A stretch of DNA of 64,000 nucleotides from Antitrichia curtipendula (GCA_951230915.1 OX579635.1:41850001-41914000), one strand, 5' to 3'; positions 11,331-24,513 are shown, counted from the first letter of the stretch. Made by a program: numbers and translations. The notes: generated by a model not told the origin, from the sequence alone.

Positions 11331-13015
11331 GAGTTGAAAACGTAGGATATTCTATATTTAAGAGTAGACTCACCTTGAAGTATGAAATGTATCAACTTTC
11401 ATTGATTGCTTCAAAAAGTTCATCATCATTCATTGGTTGCATCTGAAAAATTATTGTGGAAGTATTCATTCAAGATCAATTTTTAGGTTTTGGAAGACGG
11501 AAGATGTTGCTTCTAGATGTTTCTACCTTATAGCATGTTGTGACTTGTCACTTGAAAAACATGTAATATTGCTTGTATATAATTTACTTTTAATAGCTGT
11601 ATTACATTCCTCACCAATTTAAAGTTGATCATATTATTCCCAAAACCATTTTGCTGTGTATACTTAAGATGCTTGTTGCTCATAATTAGATTCTAAAGTA
11701 CTATATTGATAAGTTTGTGGATTATCTCTTGAAATTAATGTCATCTTGTTTGTATATGATTTATTTTAATACATGTCACGTTGTTTGAATATGATTTTTT
11801 TGGAAATATATGTCATATTGTTTGTATATGAATTATTTTAATACATGTTTGGTTGTTTGAATATAAATAATTTTAACCTATCACTTGAAATGCGTCCAAT
11901 GTTGTTTGTATATAAATTTTTTAATAATTTAATTGCATTGAATTGCCCATATTTTAGAAATGGATCTACTACAAGTTTTTAAAAATCATTGGATAAGACA
12001 ACTTTATCCTAGAATGTTGAGTTGGTCACAGTGGAAATCAACCTTTGGTACCAGGTGAATCATTTGCTTGCAATCCAAGAGCAATCATTGGAGGTCAAAC
12101 CTACTATCTAAGACCTTCCCTTTTCACACAAAATTTGAAGGATAACATTTTGTCTTACATAGAAAGATGCTTTGTCATCCATTGAACATTTAGGGGGTGC
12201 ACTTTTATCCTCTTTAGAAGGATTCTTTGTCATCCATTGAATAATTAGTGTCTACAACAATGTGACAAGGTTAAAGTTTATAATTTTTCTAAAATTCAAT
12301 TAGAAAATAAGATTTTTAGAGGTGCAATGATCAAGGTTAAATATAATAATTTTTCTAAGAAGTGATTGGAATACAAGATTATTTTTTAGAGACGCAATTG
12401 GATTCAATGACCAAGGGGAAAATGTGAGAACTCTTTGAGTTCAAAAACGACACATTCTAAACATGTATTAAAAATGTGAGTGTTTTTAAAGAAATTTCAA
12501 TGATTTTTTTGGACTTCATGATTGTTTAGAATGTATGGTGCTTTGGAGTCAAAATTGGAAGTATGAAGAACCAAAAACATGGTAATATGTTAAAACATGG
12601 GGACAAATTCTTTAGAAAACAACATTCTTTGGCTTTGAAATACCACATCAATTTAGAAATTGTAATGCTATAAATAAATTCAGTTTGAGTGGTCATCAAT
12701 TTGTCACACATCATTTATATTATTACACTTCTTTGTCACGAAAATTGAATTTGTCTATAACAATTTGAAAAATTAAGTATTTTGAGAGTTCTATAATCCA
12801 AATCATCATGTGATTAGTGCATATGAGGTTTACAACCCCTCATCATATGGCAACTAAGGTGTGACCACCGATAACCACCCAAATAAGCACCTGTAGACAT
12901 GATGTGGAGTATAATAAGACAATTAATATTTCTATATGTGTAGGGATAGAAATGAGGGGGGTTGCTAAAAATTAGTAATATTATCGCTTGAATTGAAATT
13001 ACTAAGAATTTTGGA
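11331..13015. other. AT-rich intergenic DNA, no gene seen
   Basis: No ORF with coding character. Around 11730-11900 there are loosely repeated phrases (TTGTTTGTATATGATTTATT), and around 12150-12250 a local duplication of TTTGTCATCCATTGAA, so it is probably decayed repeat DNA. Confidence 0.5.
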
Positions 13016-13161
13016 ATGGAGAAATTGAGAAATTGATGGTCGAAAGTCAAGAACTCATGTTTGGAAATTAAACCTCTGCTACATTTGAATGGAGAAATTG
13101 AGAAATTGATGGTTGAAAGTCAAGAACTCATGTTTGGAAATTAAACCTCTACTACATTTGA
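13016..13161 (+). repeat. 73-bp direct tandem duplication
   Basis: Two nearly identical 73-bp copies begin at 13016 and 13089 (ATGGAGAAATTGAGAAATTG). The second runs directly into the adjacent 48-bp minisatellite. Confidence 0.93.
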
Positions 13162-13389
13162 CCACCCTATTGGCTCCTATTGGCTGCTGATGGGGTGCTA
13201 CATTTGACCACCCTATTGACTGTTGATGTGGGGTGATGTGGGGTGCTACATTTGACCACCCTATTGACTGTCGATGGGTGTCGATGTGGGGTGCTACATT
13301 TGACCACCCTATTGACTGTCGATGGGTGTCGATGTGGGGTGCTACATTTGACCACCCTATTGACTGTCGATGGGGTGCTGGTTGGTGAT
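13152..13389 (+). repeat. 48-bp minisatellite, five units
   Basis: Units start at 13152, 13198, 13246, 13294 and 13342 (spacing 46, 48, 48, 48), each beginning CTACATTTGACCACCCTATT. Short open frames across it on both strands only reflect the multiple-of-three period. Confidence 0.95.
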
Positions 13390-13534
13390 GGAAGGTCAAA
13401 CCTATACCACCCATTCACCAAAAGTCTTACTACTAATATGATCTCTAATCACTCATAGACCAAAGAAGCCATCACCTTGGCACTAAAAGGTTAACACCTA
13501 AAAGACCACAAGGCCACCGGGTGGGTTTTGCAAC

Positions 13535-13987
13535 TACACTAAAGATGATATTTAGTGTCTTGTACACTAAATACGAAGGCATACACTAAAAGCCAATTAC
13601 CCTATGAAAGTAAGTAACATTAAATGTCAATTCAAACACTAAATGTGAACCAGAATTGTCATATCAGACGGAATATCACTGTTCACGGACAGAATCGGAC
13701 CGATTAGGGCTAGGCGGCTGCAAACTTCAGAGCCTTGTAACTTTTGCAAAAATTCTTCAAATCAGTAAAATGAGATGTTTTTCGGCATCTACAGTTTCTG
13801 TAGATGCCGAAAAACATCTCATTTTACTGATTTGAAGAATTTTTGCAAAAGTTACAAGGCTCTGAAGTTTGCAGCCGGCACATTCAAGTCTAACACTAAT
13901 TGTGGACAAGTTCAGATTTAGTGTTGTAGCTAGTAGGGGGGTAAAAACACTAAATGTCACTCAACACTAAATATCATCTTTGGTGTA
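13535..13987. mobile_element. TA-flanked MITE with CACTAAA terminal repeats
   Basis: Ends match as inverted repeats over about 24 bp with one mismatch: TA then CACTAAAGATGATATTTAGT at 13535-13556, with its complement at 13966-13987. TA on both outer edges fits a Tc1/mariner-type (Stowaway-like) non-autonomous element, although the CACTA start and several subterminal CACTAAAT copies in both orientations also recall CACTA elements. No transposase is encoded. The centre is a long perfect hairpin listed separately. Confidence 0.75.
13715..13877. repeat. 80-bp perfect inverted repeat with 3-nt loop
   Basis: The left arm 13715-13794 and right arm 13798-13877 are exact reverse complements around a TTT loop (13795-13797). 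A transcript from either strand would fold into an unbroken 80-bp hairpin, a good small-RNA precursor. Perfect arms in otherwise decayed DNA suggest recent origin. Confidence 0.96.
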
Positions 13988-14262
13988 CATTTGTATAAAA
14001 AATTCAAAATATAAACCTCACTGATTATTCTAAGAGACCTAGGATGATGTTTTACACTGAATTTGTTGTTACGAAATAAAATTTTCATCACAATATCCAA
14101 TTGCAATTCAATCAAAAAATTATTTGTCGATGCAATATCCAATTGACTGACCCTAGATTTCATTGACTTGTACAATTTTGGGTGAGCTGTAAGCCAACAG
14201 TTTGTGAACATCAAAAGTAACTTTACCCTTATATACATCTGTGCTGTTTTTGGTTGTTGAAT

Positions 14263-14480
14263 TTCTGGAGAATGAGAAAGGCTCTAACAAAATCATGATG
14301 ACATATACCTATGAAATTTTTGGTGAGTTTTTGGAGAATGAGAAAGGCTCTAACAAAATCATGATAATATGTACCAATAAAAATTTCGGTCAATTTTTCG
14401 AGAATTGAAAATGCTCTGTCAAATCATGATGATATGTACCCATTCTGGTGAATTTTGGAGAATGAAAAAGGCACTTTGGG
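14263..14480 (+). repeat. 66-bp degenerate tandem repeat, about 3.5 units
   Basis: Units marked by TGGAGAATGAGAAAGGCTCT begin near 14266, 14332, 14398 and 14456 (spacing 66, 66, 58); the third and fourth are degraded. Confidence 0.88.
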
Positions 14481-16160
14481 CCATTACTTTGGATCCTCAT
14501 ATCTTTTTTCTCCACGCCTCAGTAAATTAAAAAATTACACATCAAAATCATGATGATACATACTTATGGGAAAAGACACCCTTGGAGATACCAATTTCAG
14601 CAGACCACAGCACAAAGTACCTCCAAACTGACCATCTGACCATCTTCACCAATCTTTAGACAATGGCATTTTCTCAAAAATTGTACATTTCCATCAGTCA
14701 ATTTTTCATAGGAAGAGTATATATGTCCTCTTTTCAAAGGTGGCCATCATCAAAATTGTTCAACAAAAATAAACAATTATGCTTGTTACAAAAGATACTC
14801 AAGAAAACAACTCAAGAAAACAAGAGCTACCCCCACCACCCGACTTCCCTCTCTATGCTTTATGGGTTGACGATTTTGGCAGTAATTCCTCAGCCTATCT
14901 TACAATTTGGATTTAAATACAGAGCAATACTCCACAAGGACAGAATAGGTCCACTCATGAGTACAAACGTTCCAAATTGCGGACAGGGCACAGTTATTGA
15001 CAACATCAGATAAAGAAAAATGTCGAATGTCATAACATGGAAAAAAACAAGAGAAAGTACACTTTTAGAGTAAAATATATAAAGGAATCAAATATAAGTC
15101 CGCCAATCCAACAGCGTTCTGGAAATTTCCAAGGACAGAGCCAAAGCAAAACATCTCAAAAACGATGGGAGGACTCTCAGCAAAATCCAAACTTCAACCA
15201 CATGGATCTGCAGGAATAACAAAAAAAACCCTTCAGAGGCAGACGTACAGGCATAACAAGAGTCAAAGACCCTATTCGACGGCACAAAGTGGACCACCAT
15301 ACAAGCTGAACTGGAATATTAGCAGGAAGAGATCCACCCATTCCAGGACACAAAATAGTCAATTCGCAGAAACAGCCCAGACACGAACGAAGACGGCAAT
15401 CCCCCAACGGACCAAGTCAAAACATACTTCAACCCATGTGATCCAACATCGACACACAGGACTTGGGAACTGCTCTGCGGCTGGCATTGACCCAAAGGAC
15501 AATAGCAGACGCGGAATTCGTAAAAGAGGAGAAGGCTGTCCACACGTCCAAGTCCGAAGATCGCAGGTCCAACTAACCAACCATACAGGGTGCTGCTCCC
15601 GATGCAGCGAAAAAACTAAAAGCCACTGCTCCTAACTGAAATACACATACAGGGAAACCGTGTGGGGAACATAACTGAGAAAAAAGGAAAAAGAAAAAAA
15701 CTCAGGGCCTTGGTGACTACACCGACGATGCAGCTGGAACTTAATCGATTCGACCAATGATCAGGCAAACGCGGGCCTATATCTGCAAAATTACCTTCAA
15801 GGCACATCCAAAGATGCAGGCAGACACTTAGAATAGAAGGAGACGGGAACGGAGGCCTCCCTCGTAGCTCCTGATCTTATTCGCTTCAGCTGAGGAGAAA
15901 CCACATCCACACTCGAAGCAGCGGGAACGCCTCACCGGGACGCTGGTTGCACCTCGCGCAATTGAGCGCTCTTCCAGGGAACAAACCAGACCAACACAGG
16001 GGACTCCCAGGGATATCGTAATGATACTAAAACGCATTCTTTCAGATGGCAGGGAACAATCGAACAGTCCGAAGGCTGCTGACCATCACCAAGTACCAAG
16101 CTTGATCGAGGCAGGTGATCCCAGTGAAAAGGTACCAACACCTGTCCATGCTCAGCTAAG
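14481..16160 (-). other. Probable long 3' UTR and downstream region of the PP2C gene
   Basis: From about 15000 to 16160 composition is balanced rather than AT-rich, yet no frame on either strand has coding character, as expected for a long 3' UTR of the minus-strand phosphatase gene. 14481-15000 is AT-richer and holds nothing I recognise. The polyadenylation site was not located. Confidence 0.4.
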
Positions 16161-17279
16161 CTAGCCACCTCGAGGCATGTCCACGGGACATTTTGCAGAA
16201 GTGTGACTAGAAGGAGTACTAACTCGGTTGGTCAACTTCGGGTCCAAATACACAACCACCACAGTGATATCATCGTGAAAATGACGCCGGATCCCACGCT
16301 CAATGCCCCTCAGATCAGAGTAACGCATCTCACGCTTCTTCGCAGCTTCTTGAAGAGCGGATTTCACGAGACGACGCGCGATCCCAGCACGAGGATGACT
16401 GTACACAATGTCCACGGCCTCTTTGTTGCTCAAATGCTCCCAAAGACCATCCGACGCAAAGATCACGAATTCATCTTGCGGACTAAGGCTGATGACATTG
16501 CACGCCGGCTCCGCACTCATCACAGGCCTCTTCAGAGGCTCAGGAAGACGAAAACGAGCAATAAGAGGGGGTCGGTTGAACTCAGCATTCTTCAGATAGA
16601 AATCACCGATGGAACGGGAAACTTGAATCAGACCTTTCACACGCCACACGCCATGTTTCAAAACCACGATCTGCGGATCGTCTTCATGCTTCGCATACAA
16701 CTCATTCCGAACCGACTCGAAACTCGCATTGTGCTCTTCGGAGATTTGGCGAGAAACCACACTGCCAGTGTCACGGCTGAAACTACCCAAAACGGCGCGG
16801 GAATCGCCCACATTGGCGATATACAGTTTGGAACTGCACACGACACCGACCAAACAACAAGAGCCGACAGCAGCAAGTTGAGGTTTGGTCGGCCAGGCCT
16901 TCTGGACGACATCGAAAAATCGATCTTCCGCTTCCTTAAACGATTTGCAGAGAACGTCACTGGACATACCCCCTTGTTCGGCGACATTCTTCTGAACGAA
17001 ATTGTACAAACAATCATTCACGCTACGAGCAGCTTCAGGGCCACCGTGACCGTCATACACGCCCACAAAGGTGCCGAAAGAGCCAGTCTCCACTTGACTC
17101 ATATCTTCCAGAATGGGATTCGCCTGAACAACGGAGTAAGAGAACTCCCCGACGGTATGGGGACAAAGATCCTTGCCCCAAAGCAATGGGTCTTGACGAT
17201 CTGTCCCATCTTGCGCTTGCGAATGTCTCCTTGCTGGACGCCAACATGACATCACCATTTTCATGAGCCACTCGAGCAT
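16161..17279 (-). CDS. Protein phosphatase 2C, clade D-like
   Basis: 372 residues in one uninterrupted frame. The metal-dependent Ser/Thr phosphatase motifs are all present and in order: DGHGG (76-80) with the metal-binding Asp, GDSRA (158-162), SRSIGD (221-226), ASDGLWE (275-281) and the closing DDITVVVV (336-343). The [17 protein letters not shown] region (48-67) is typical of the plant clade D group, whose members act at the plasma membrane and, in flowering plants, dephosphorylate H+-ATPase under SAUR control. There is no transit peptide; the short N-terminus has Trp and Cys residues near a basic patch. ATG 17279 gives the expected N-terminus. Plant relatives usually have introns as I recall them, so the intronless frame is worth noting. 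Specific substrate is unknown. Confidence 0.93.
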   Translation of the reverse strand: MLEWLMKMVMSCWRPARRHSQAQDGTDRQDPLLWGKDLCPHTVGEFSYSVVQANPILEDMSQVETGSFGTFVGVYDGHGGPEAARSVNDCLYNFVQKNVAEQGGMSSDVLCKSFKEAEDRFFDVVQKAWPTKPQLAAVGSCCLVGVVCSSKLYIANVGDSRAVLGSFSRDTGSVVSRQISEEHNASFESVRNELYAKHEDDPQIVVLKHGVWRVKGLIQVSRSIGDFYLKNAEFNRPPLIARFRLPEPLKRPVMSAEPACNVISLSPQDEFVIFASDGLWEHLSNKEAVDIVYSHPRAGIARRLVKSALQEAAKKREMRYSDLRGIERGIRRHFHDDITVVVVYLDPKLTNRVSTPSSHTSAKCPVDMPRGG

Positions 17280-19270
17280 CTTTCAACCGATCGTCGCAGA
17301 ATTCGAGTCGTTCTTGCTGTTCATAACTTCATCAGCATCTCAGCTTGCTTCTTTCAAGTAGACACCTTCTATACCTCCAGAATCAAATGGCTCTCCGTTA
17401 GCCTCCATCGCTGAAAACACCCATTGCCTCTCCCATCAATAACTTCCTCCAAAAGCGCTATTCAAAAATTTCCTCATGACACATTTCTGGTTTCCTAAAC
17501 TGTTTGGAAACACTCATCTATATTTCTTGTCTAGCAACCCCGTGATTCAACTCAGTCAATGAGCAACGACTGGCAGCAAATTGAGGTCAATTTGTGGACC
17601 TGGACCTGCAATCAACCAACACAAGACGTTCAGATCCACTATTTGCAAGTATCCGAAAGAGCATCGTGCTCAATTAAAAGAGTGTAGATAACCGTGTTAA
17701 TGAATACTTGTATTTACTCTGGAAGAAAAAGCACAAGACGGAAATTCAGATGCAGAACCCTGAGCTGCTATGCCACACTTCACTAATCAAGTAGTAGTGC
17801 TTTCAAACTTACGCAGCTGTCGGAGACTTTCAGGAAGGCAATCTACCATCTCAACAATATCGGAAACTCGATTGCAGCTTCCAAAAGGAGCAGTGAGGAA
17901 GAAAAAGTGCATTGCGATCGCTATACTAACGCTTCTCGGCTCTCAATAAACTAAATTTCCAGAACTTGTTCGAATTATCGATCGTCAAACAAGTATGTCG
18001 TAACAATCCAACCAAGTAGCAATGTTTTTCGATCCCACTGCTTCACTCAAGGAAACCAAGGCGACACAATTAAAACATCAGCGCAAACTGCAACTATCAT
18101 CACTCTTAAACTATGTCTGTCGATTCCGAGCAACTCGTATCCAACCAAATAACCAAGGGAAGGAGGAAGACCAGAAGTCAAGCTGACGATCCCATGCCAA
18201 TCAATGACACAATATCGAAAACGTCAACAAATGCGCCACGCCGTAACATTGCTAATCGACAATGATGTCCCTGCCCAGAGATTCGAAACATTACTCATTG
18301 CCGCTTGGGCTGCAGGGCACGGGGTAATTGATAAGACACTGGTCCTTACCGGAATCTAAATCTGAACCATGTAGGCCGAATCCCAAATGATCGGAAACAA
18401 TACGTTGGCTATTCATACTGGAACAATACTTCACAATCTGCGGCTCCGCCTCCCAAATGTTGCTCGCACTCAAGCAAAAGCATCAAATCCTTGACCTTTC
18501 GGTTATTATTCCCACCCACGAAGGTGCCTGCCACGTCACTCTCAGGAAAACTTTGCTTCCGCAAAAGTCCGTCGTAGAAATCAATAAGCCTGCCAATGAC
18601 TTGCGCGTGTACACAGTCTGTGAAACGCAATACATGAAAATCAAAGCTGCGCAGACTCTCACGACAGACCGGAACCGCTTGATATTTAAAAAGGACCAAT
18701 AATTTTACGTGGCGTACATAAAGTGGGGCTGAAACTGCCACTTCGCGGCGAACAGTAGGACACTTGTCCTTCACGAGAAGGACACGTACCGAAGTGTACA
18801 ACAATTCAACATAACGTGAGATTCCCTTGTGCGGCAGCTTAAGAGAATTACATCAAGATGGACGGCGATACTCTCGATCATGCTACACCCCCAATTGCCG
18901 GTAGGAATCTCCCGCCTTAAAAACCTAAAAAACCTGAAGTGCTCCACTCTCTCCAGAAAAGACCCCTTTCCTTCATACTCTCGGTTCTAACCCTCAGAAC
19001 TCCAATCCACGAAACTAAAAAACGGCCACAATAACTACCATCGCGGGCTGCCACAGCAGAACGATGCGCTGAAATTGAAATTGAAACGATGCGCTTAACG
19101 CTAATCTACCGGAAGATTAGCTGCACAAATTGCACACCAAGAAGCTTCCTACAATTAAAGAAAAGGTCAACTGTTCCTAATTGAGCACAAGCAAGGTACG
19201 AAGGTCAACGAGAAGATTTTCCTTGCCCCATGCACCTGTCCACTTCGTATGCAACTCTACCAGACCATAA
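17280..19270 (-). other. 5' leader and upstream region of the PP2C gene
   Basis: Mixed composition with no coding signature in any frame. Minus-strand frames such as 18409-18804 resemble no family and could be leader or intron sequence. A 5' UTR intron is possible but was not placed. Confidence 0.35.
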
Positions 19271-19627
19271 GCAAATCAAGAAAAGAAACTCACCAGAGAA
19301 AGCTGGCAATTAGACACGCTCCAGCGCACAGCCCTCGGAGCCAACAAGGCGGACACTATGTCCTCTCCAGGCAAATGTAGGAGCCGGACCCGAGGATCGA
19401 TCACCCCTTCAGCACCCTCCGAAATCCCTGACCCGGCACAGTCCACATGTTTCCGATTCCAAAAGAACCTCCTTCGCTCTTCCTCCAATCACCCAACCCT
19501 ACTCTCCAAGCCGCCATGCCATATCCACCCGCAGAGTAGGGTAAAATTGGAGATCATCACACACAGCAGGACGGAAGAGGTTGCTGATGGGTGACCAATT
19601 GCGCGGACTCCACTACAATCGTCGAAA

Positions 19628-19933
19628 TCAATAATTAAAGAAGGAAAAGCGAAGTCCGGGGGAAACGGGGGCCGCAGCCGTCGCCGACCGTCGACTGCTC
19701 ACTGCGGGAGCACCGCGAGTGGAATAAATAGCAAGAAGCGCCGGCGCCACCAAATCGGAAGCGCCCTCGGGCCAGAAGAGCTTCGAGGATTGCTCCACAA
19801 GAGGCCCCCGTGGGACGAGACGCGTGGTAGGGACGACGAAAACTCGCCGTGGTCCCAACGTCGAGGGCGAGAACGAGAAGGCTCTTGTGGAACTGACGAG
19901 GAGGAGGAGGAGGAGGAAGGAGAAGAAAGCCAA
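19628..19933 (-). CDS. Small ORF with signal-like N-terminus (doubtful)
   Basis: 101 codons in a GC-rich island. The first 20 residues (MAFFSFLLLLLLVSSTRAFS) look like a signal peptide, followed by an S/R/P/A-rich stretch that could be a transit sequence. The leucine run comes from a GAG/CTC trinucleotide repeat (19899-19920), so it may be an accident of low complexity, and an overlapping frame is also open. It could be a first exon, as possible donors lie near 19700. I recognise no family. Confidence 0.2.
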   Translation of the reverse strand: MAFFSFLLLLLLVSSTRAFSFSPSTLGPRRVFVVPTTRLVPRGPLVEQSSKLFWPEGASDLVAPALLAIYSTRGAPAVSSRRSATAAAPVSPGLRFSFFNY

Positions 19934-21845
19934 GGCACCGAGGACGGAAGCTGCACTTGACTTGCGCGGGGCAGGGCCTGAATTGGCTATGGCCGGCTAT
20001 GGCGTCCGAGGCCCGTGGCCATGGCGTAGCTTACCAGGCAAGCACGACTGGATCACTTCAGTTCGGTGGGAGGCGAGGCTTTTCTTCCTCCGGAAAGCAC
20101 TCTGGCTCGATATGCGTAACCCGTAATCGACTCTAATAGCAGCAACTGAGCAAACGGTCGACCTGCAGGGCGATCGTGATCAGCGATTTCGAGGGTGGGA
20201 AAAAGAAAGGGAACTACACCCAAAATTCCCAAAAATTCCCAAAAATTTGCGAAAATCAACAGTCTAAAAGTCAGGTCGCACTAATTCTTCACCTCGAATG
20301 TTGACGGGTAAATAGTATTTCATACGTATGTCTTATTATTAACCCCTCAACGTCCAATGCGTGTTTACTAAAATCCTCTGACCCTTGTGAACTCATTCCA
20401 ATTTAACTATCATTTAACAAGAGATCCACTTTAATTGACCGTATTGGTTGGTAGTGGAGACAAGCATAGAACTCAAGGAAAAGGGGCAAGTCCTTTGACC
20501 GTATCGTTGAAAAGATTATAATAGTCAAACAAGAAAATCTTTAAATTTTGAGAGATAGAATCCCATTGTTGGGGCACTCAAGGGTTAAAGAGGCATTGCT
20601 ACTATTGGAATTTTTTGGCAAGTGAAAGAAGATTGCAATGCACTTTAGCATGCCCTTCAGTACAAGTAAACTATGGATTTTTTTACTTAAGTTCAAGACT
20701 AGGTTGTCCTAGGCTTTCTTACCTCAAGGACAAGAGGTTCAAATTTTGCTTAGTTCAAATCTTCAACAATTTAGGGGTGTATGCATGAGTTTGACGTCAA
20801 AATAACACTTTTGGATTCAAAAAATAAAAATTGAAATATTACTTGGTTAAATTTTTTTAATGAAAATTGAAAATACTCGGCATAGTTAGAACTTAACATT
20901 ATGAATCCAAAGGAGAAATGACACTTGTAAAACTTACACGCGTTTAACATTTTGAACCCAGAAGGAAAAAAGAAAAAAAGAAAAAAACTTGTAATACTCA
21001 CAAGCATTCAAACTTGAGTAAATTTTAGAAAGATTTTTCAAATTTTATTGAAAATATTGGGTAGTGTAGTAATTGATTTAATTGTATAGATATTATCCAT
21101 GAATTATATTTGACAACTTTTATTTGATGATCATTATTTTAAGTTTTATTTTATAATATATCTTCAATTTAATTTCACAATTTTGAAAATCGAAACTATT
21201 CCTAGTCCTTAAAGTAGGTTATCTTCTCATTGTGTATATCTTGTTCTGTTAACATTTAGGTTTGAGTATTATCTTTTGGTACAATTATAGGTATTGCATT
21301 TTGTATAGTGGTGATTATGGGTGTAGAGTCTTTATAGAAGTGAATGTTCATTAAAGAAGAATGGTCTTCACTTGTAGGACCTTACCTTTTATTAAGTGTT
21401 GTCTATCACTGGAATTATTCATATACAATTTCAAAAAGGGAGCAATTTAGTTTAATGTTTGGTTAGCTTCAAAGAACTTGATATTAAAGTTATTCATCTA
21501 CAGTTTAAAAACCAGAGTAAGTATTTAACATTAAGTTTCAAAGAACCATTGATATTATTTTGCAAAGCAAGTAGTTTAATGTTTGTTTAATTCCAAAGAA
21601 CTTGATATTAATTTTGAAGAAGTACAGGAGCCATAAACAAAAGATATTTATAAGAAAATAATAGTTTACAACACAACATTATTCACCAAAGCTAAAAGAA
21701 ATCCTTTGTAAATGAAACAGGATAGAATATTTAGCCTTTGTCAGGAAATTATGTTATGAAATGCTCAAACAATTTTCTTATTACAAAAATCTCATTATCA
21801 CCACAATATTGATGAAATTTGACTATTGCATAGTGTTACCATCTA
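19934..21845. other. GC-rich island then AT-rich intergenic DNA
   Basis: 19934-20270 is GC-rich with no convincing coding frame; it may be a promoter. From about 20280 onward the DNA is AT-rich, with no gene recognised. Confidence 0.4.
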
Positions 21846-22420
21846 TAGCCCCGAGGGTGCTTTTTGTCAAAAAAAACACTCAAAATTGCCACTTCTGCTG
21901 CATTCACACAATAAAAAACCCAAAGTAATTTTTTTAATCTAACCATAGGATCTTGTACTTAACTTGTCTGAGATCATGTAGTAAAAATTTCATCAATTTT
22001 GACTGTACGGATTGGAAGATATTAGCATTCAAAGTTGGACCAATTTTTTTTCAAGAAGATGCTTAGATTGCCTAAAAAATAAGATTGTCCATAACTTTTT
22101 CATCTCTAGTCCAAATAGAATGAATCAAAGCTTTACATATAGACAAAAACATAATATTTTGAGGAAATATTTTTTTAAACTATTTTGGCTTTTCGTGATT
22201 TTTTTTGTGTTGTCCGTCGACCTCTGTTTTTGGTTTATTGTGCCATAACTTTTGCTCATAGGCACCGATTGAAACAAAAAAAATTATATATCCACAAAGC
22301 TCTCGGCAAATTACACAAACTCAATTTTTTTGAAAAGATTCACTACATATTAAGACAATAGGAACCTACCTGGACCCAAATTGTTCCCTGAAGAGACAAA
22401 CAATCTTTTAAGGATTAATA
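21846..22420 (+). repeat. piggyBac-like non-autonomous element, decayed copy 1
   Basis: Aligns by eye with the copy at 46660-47556, sharing CACTCAAAA(C/T)TGCCACTTCT, the AACC(A/G)TAGGATCTT block, TCCATAACTTTTTCAT and the CCTACCTGGACCCAAATTGT right-hand block. The left end is eroded (CCCCGAGGG) and the right end is changed. A TTAACCCTTAAAAGG end-like motif lies just downstream at 22492. Not coding. Confidence 0.75.
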
Positions 22421-24513
22421 TATATCTTTTTACTTCAATATTGCAATAATTTTATTTATTATTGTATAGATAGCATGTAAAACATTGTTATTAACCCTTA
22501 AAAGGTTCTTTTGTGACCATATGCATATGTGTCATATGAAATGACAAAAAAATTCCTATTGCATATTCAAAATTCACATTATACACTTGTGAATGAAGTT
22601 TAATTTAAAAACAATAATATAATCAAATATAATAGTATATATAAGACAAATTTAAGATATTGATGTATAGGCAAAAATACATTGTCAAGAAGAAACTTTG
22701 GGACCTTAAAAGATCAAACGATATGTAATATTTTGATATTAATACAGTATTATATGCAATCTAGTCCAAACTAGTTAGAAGAATATAATTTCAATACTAT
22801 GTTACCTCCCAATTGTAGTTGTTCTAATAAATATTGGAGTATACTAATTCTAATATAAATTTTTAAGTTTGGTAAAAATTAAATGAAAGATAAAAATCAA
22901 TAAATTTCACCTATGTAATTTTGTAACATTTTGGAAATGATATATCTTCAATGCTAAATTACATCTAAATCATTAATATTCATTATTTTTCTACTTTTGG
23001 TTTCAAAAGAATAACTTATTGTATAGTGTATTTTAGCATTTGTAGTTTAACATTCCCAAACTTTGATTTTGATCTTCAAATATTTGTCTTTGAGCACAAC
23101 CAACATGTCAAAGTTAAAAAAAATTAATTAGGATTTTTACTTTGCTTATAAACTCTAAATGTTTTCTTTGAAATGAGTATTTTATTGCAATTTGAAGTTG
23201 GGATTCAATAATTACATTTATGAATGTAGAATAGTTTGAAAAGTTGGTTTGCATGATGATGTTCAACATTCTAATATATATCAATTTTAGAAATTTTAGA
23301 ATTTTGTAAATGTTTTTTTGTACTTTATACAAATTCTTTTAGCATTTCTTCAAAAATTCACAAGAATTTCAAAACTATACAAAAAAAATTGATAATTTAT
23401 GGCTTAAGATTTAATATTTGAAAAATTATAAAATAAAAATTCAACCATATATGGTGGCAAAATGTTGCATATAGAGTGAAAAGATATTTAAATTTGACCA
23501 AGTAATCAAGGCTCCTACCTCAAATGATTAAAGTATTGAATTCTTTAATGCCCATGAATGAATGATTCCAATTTTGGATGGTTATAACATTTAACTTGGA
23601 CAATAATAGTATATCCTATGTTTAAATTTTTTTCCTACATCAAAAGATATATCCTTCTCAAAGACTCTCTATAACGCTCTTATCTAATCATATGGAATCT
23701 TTCTCAATTCATTACATGTTTTTTTAGAGGTCTAGAGGGCTGTTTTAGGCCTGTTCTCGTTCTTATGAACCACCTAGCATTGGTCAAAATAAAAAATAAC
23801 AGTAATAAAAAAATATTACAAAATATTGTTAAAATATAAAAATATAATTAAATATTTATTAAATATTTAATGTTTATTTTATTTTATTAATATCCAACAT
23901 GGTAGTCGCTTTGGCACGTTGGCTTGTTGTTGTAGCGGAGTTTTCACAATCTGGAAACTTCAGAGAACTCACAATCCTCCATAGTGGTGAAATCTTATGT
24001 AATATGAAGTGAGTCTGTCTTTTGAGTGGATAGTGAGCCATAGGTGACAAAAGTGCTAATTTCTTTGAAAACCAAACATGAAAAAATGGAATGGTACATG
24101 TGGTTGTCAGACACTTATAATTTAGCTTTTCCAAAAATTCTGAAAATGATATAATAACCTCTTTCTATTGGTTGTAAGACTTCAAAAGGTTACACATGTA
24201 TTTCTCTAAACAAAATATTTCATCAATGGTGCTAAGTTTAGAAATTTTCAATTCAATCTTAAAACTCATAAAGCAACATCATGATATAGTTGTCTTTACT
24301 TTAGTGACTTTTGACCTAAGAAGATCTCTAATTGTTAAAAAAGTAGAATGTCCCTTTTTGTTCTATTTACTAATGTTATAAATGGAAAAAAATTCAAAAG
24401 TTTTTTTCAAGATTAGTATGAATTGAAAATCCATTCATTTGTTGATATAACATCAATAACACTTTGTAATATAGTATTGGATTTTTTTGGAGTCTCTAGC
24501 AATTGCATATTTT
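22421..24513. other. AT-rich intergenic DNA, no gene seen
   Basis: Very AT-rich, with short spurious frames only. No RNA gene or complete repeat was recognised. Confidence 0.5.

Noticed and set aside
13079..13458. Repetitive peptides encoded on both strands
   Set aside because: They arise because the 48-bp minisatellite period is a multiple of three; all frames stay open together.
15165..15635. 156-codon plus-strand frame
   Set aside because: Basic, low-complexity, no family resemblance and overlapped by open minus-strand frames; fits UTR better.
16203..17249. 348-codon plus-strand frame
   Set aside because: Exact antisense of the PP2C gene; the minus strand has all the phosphatase motifs.
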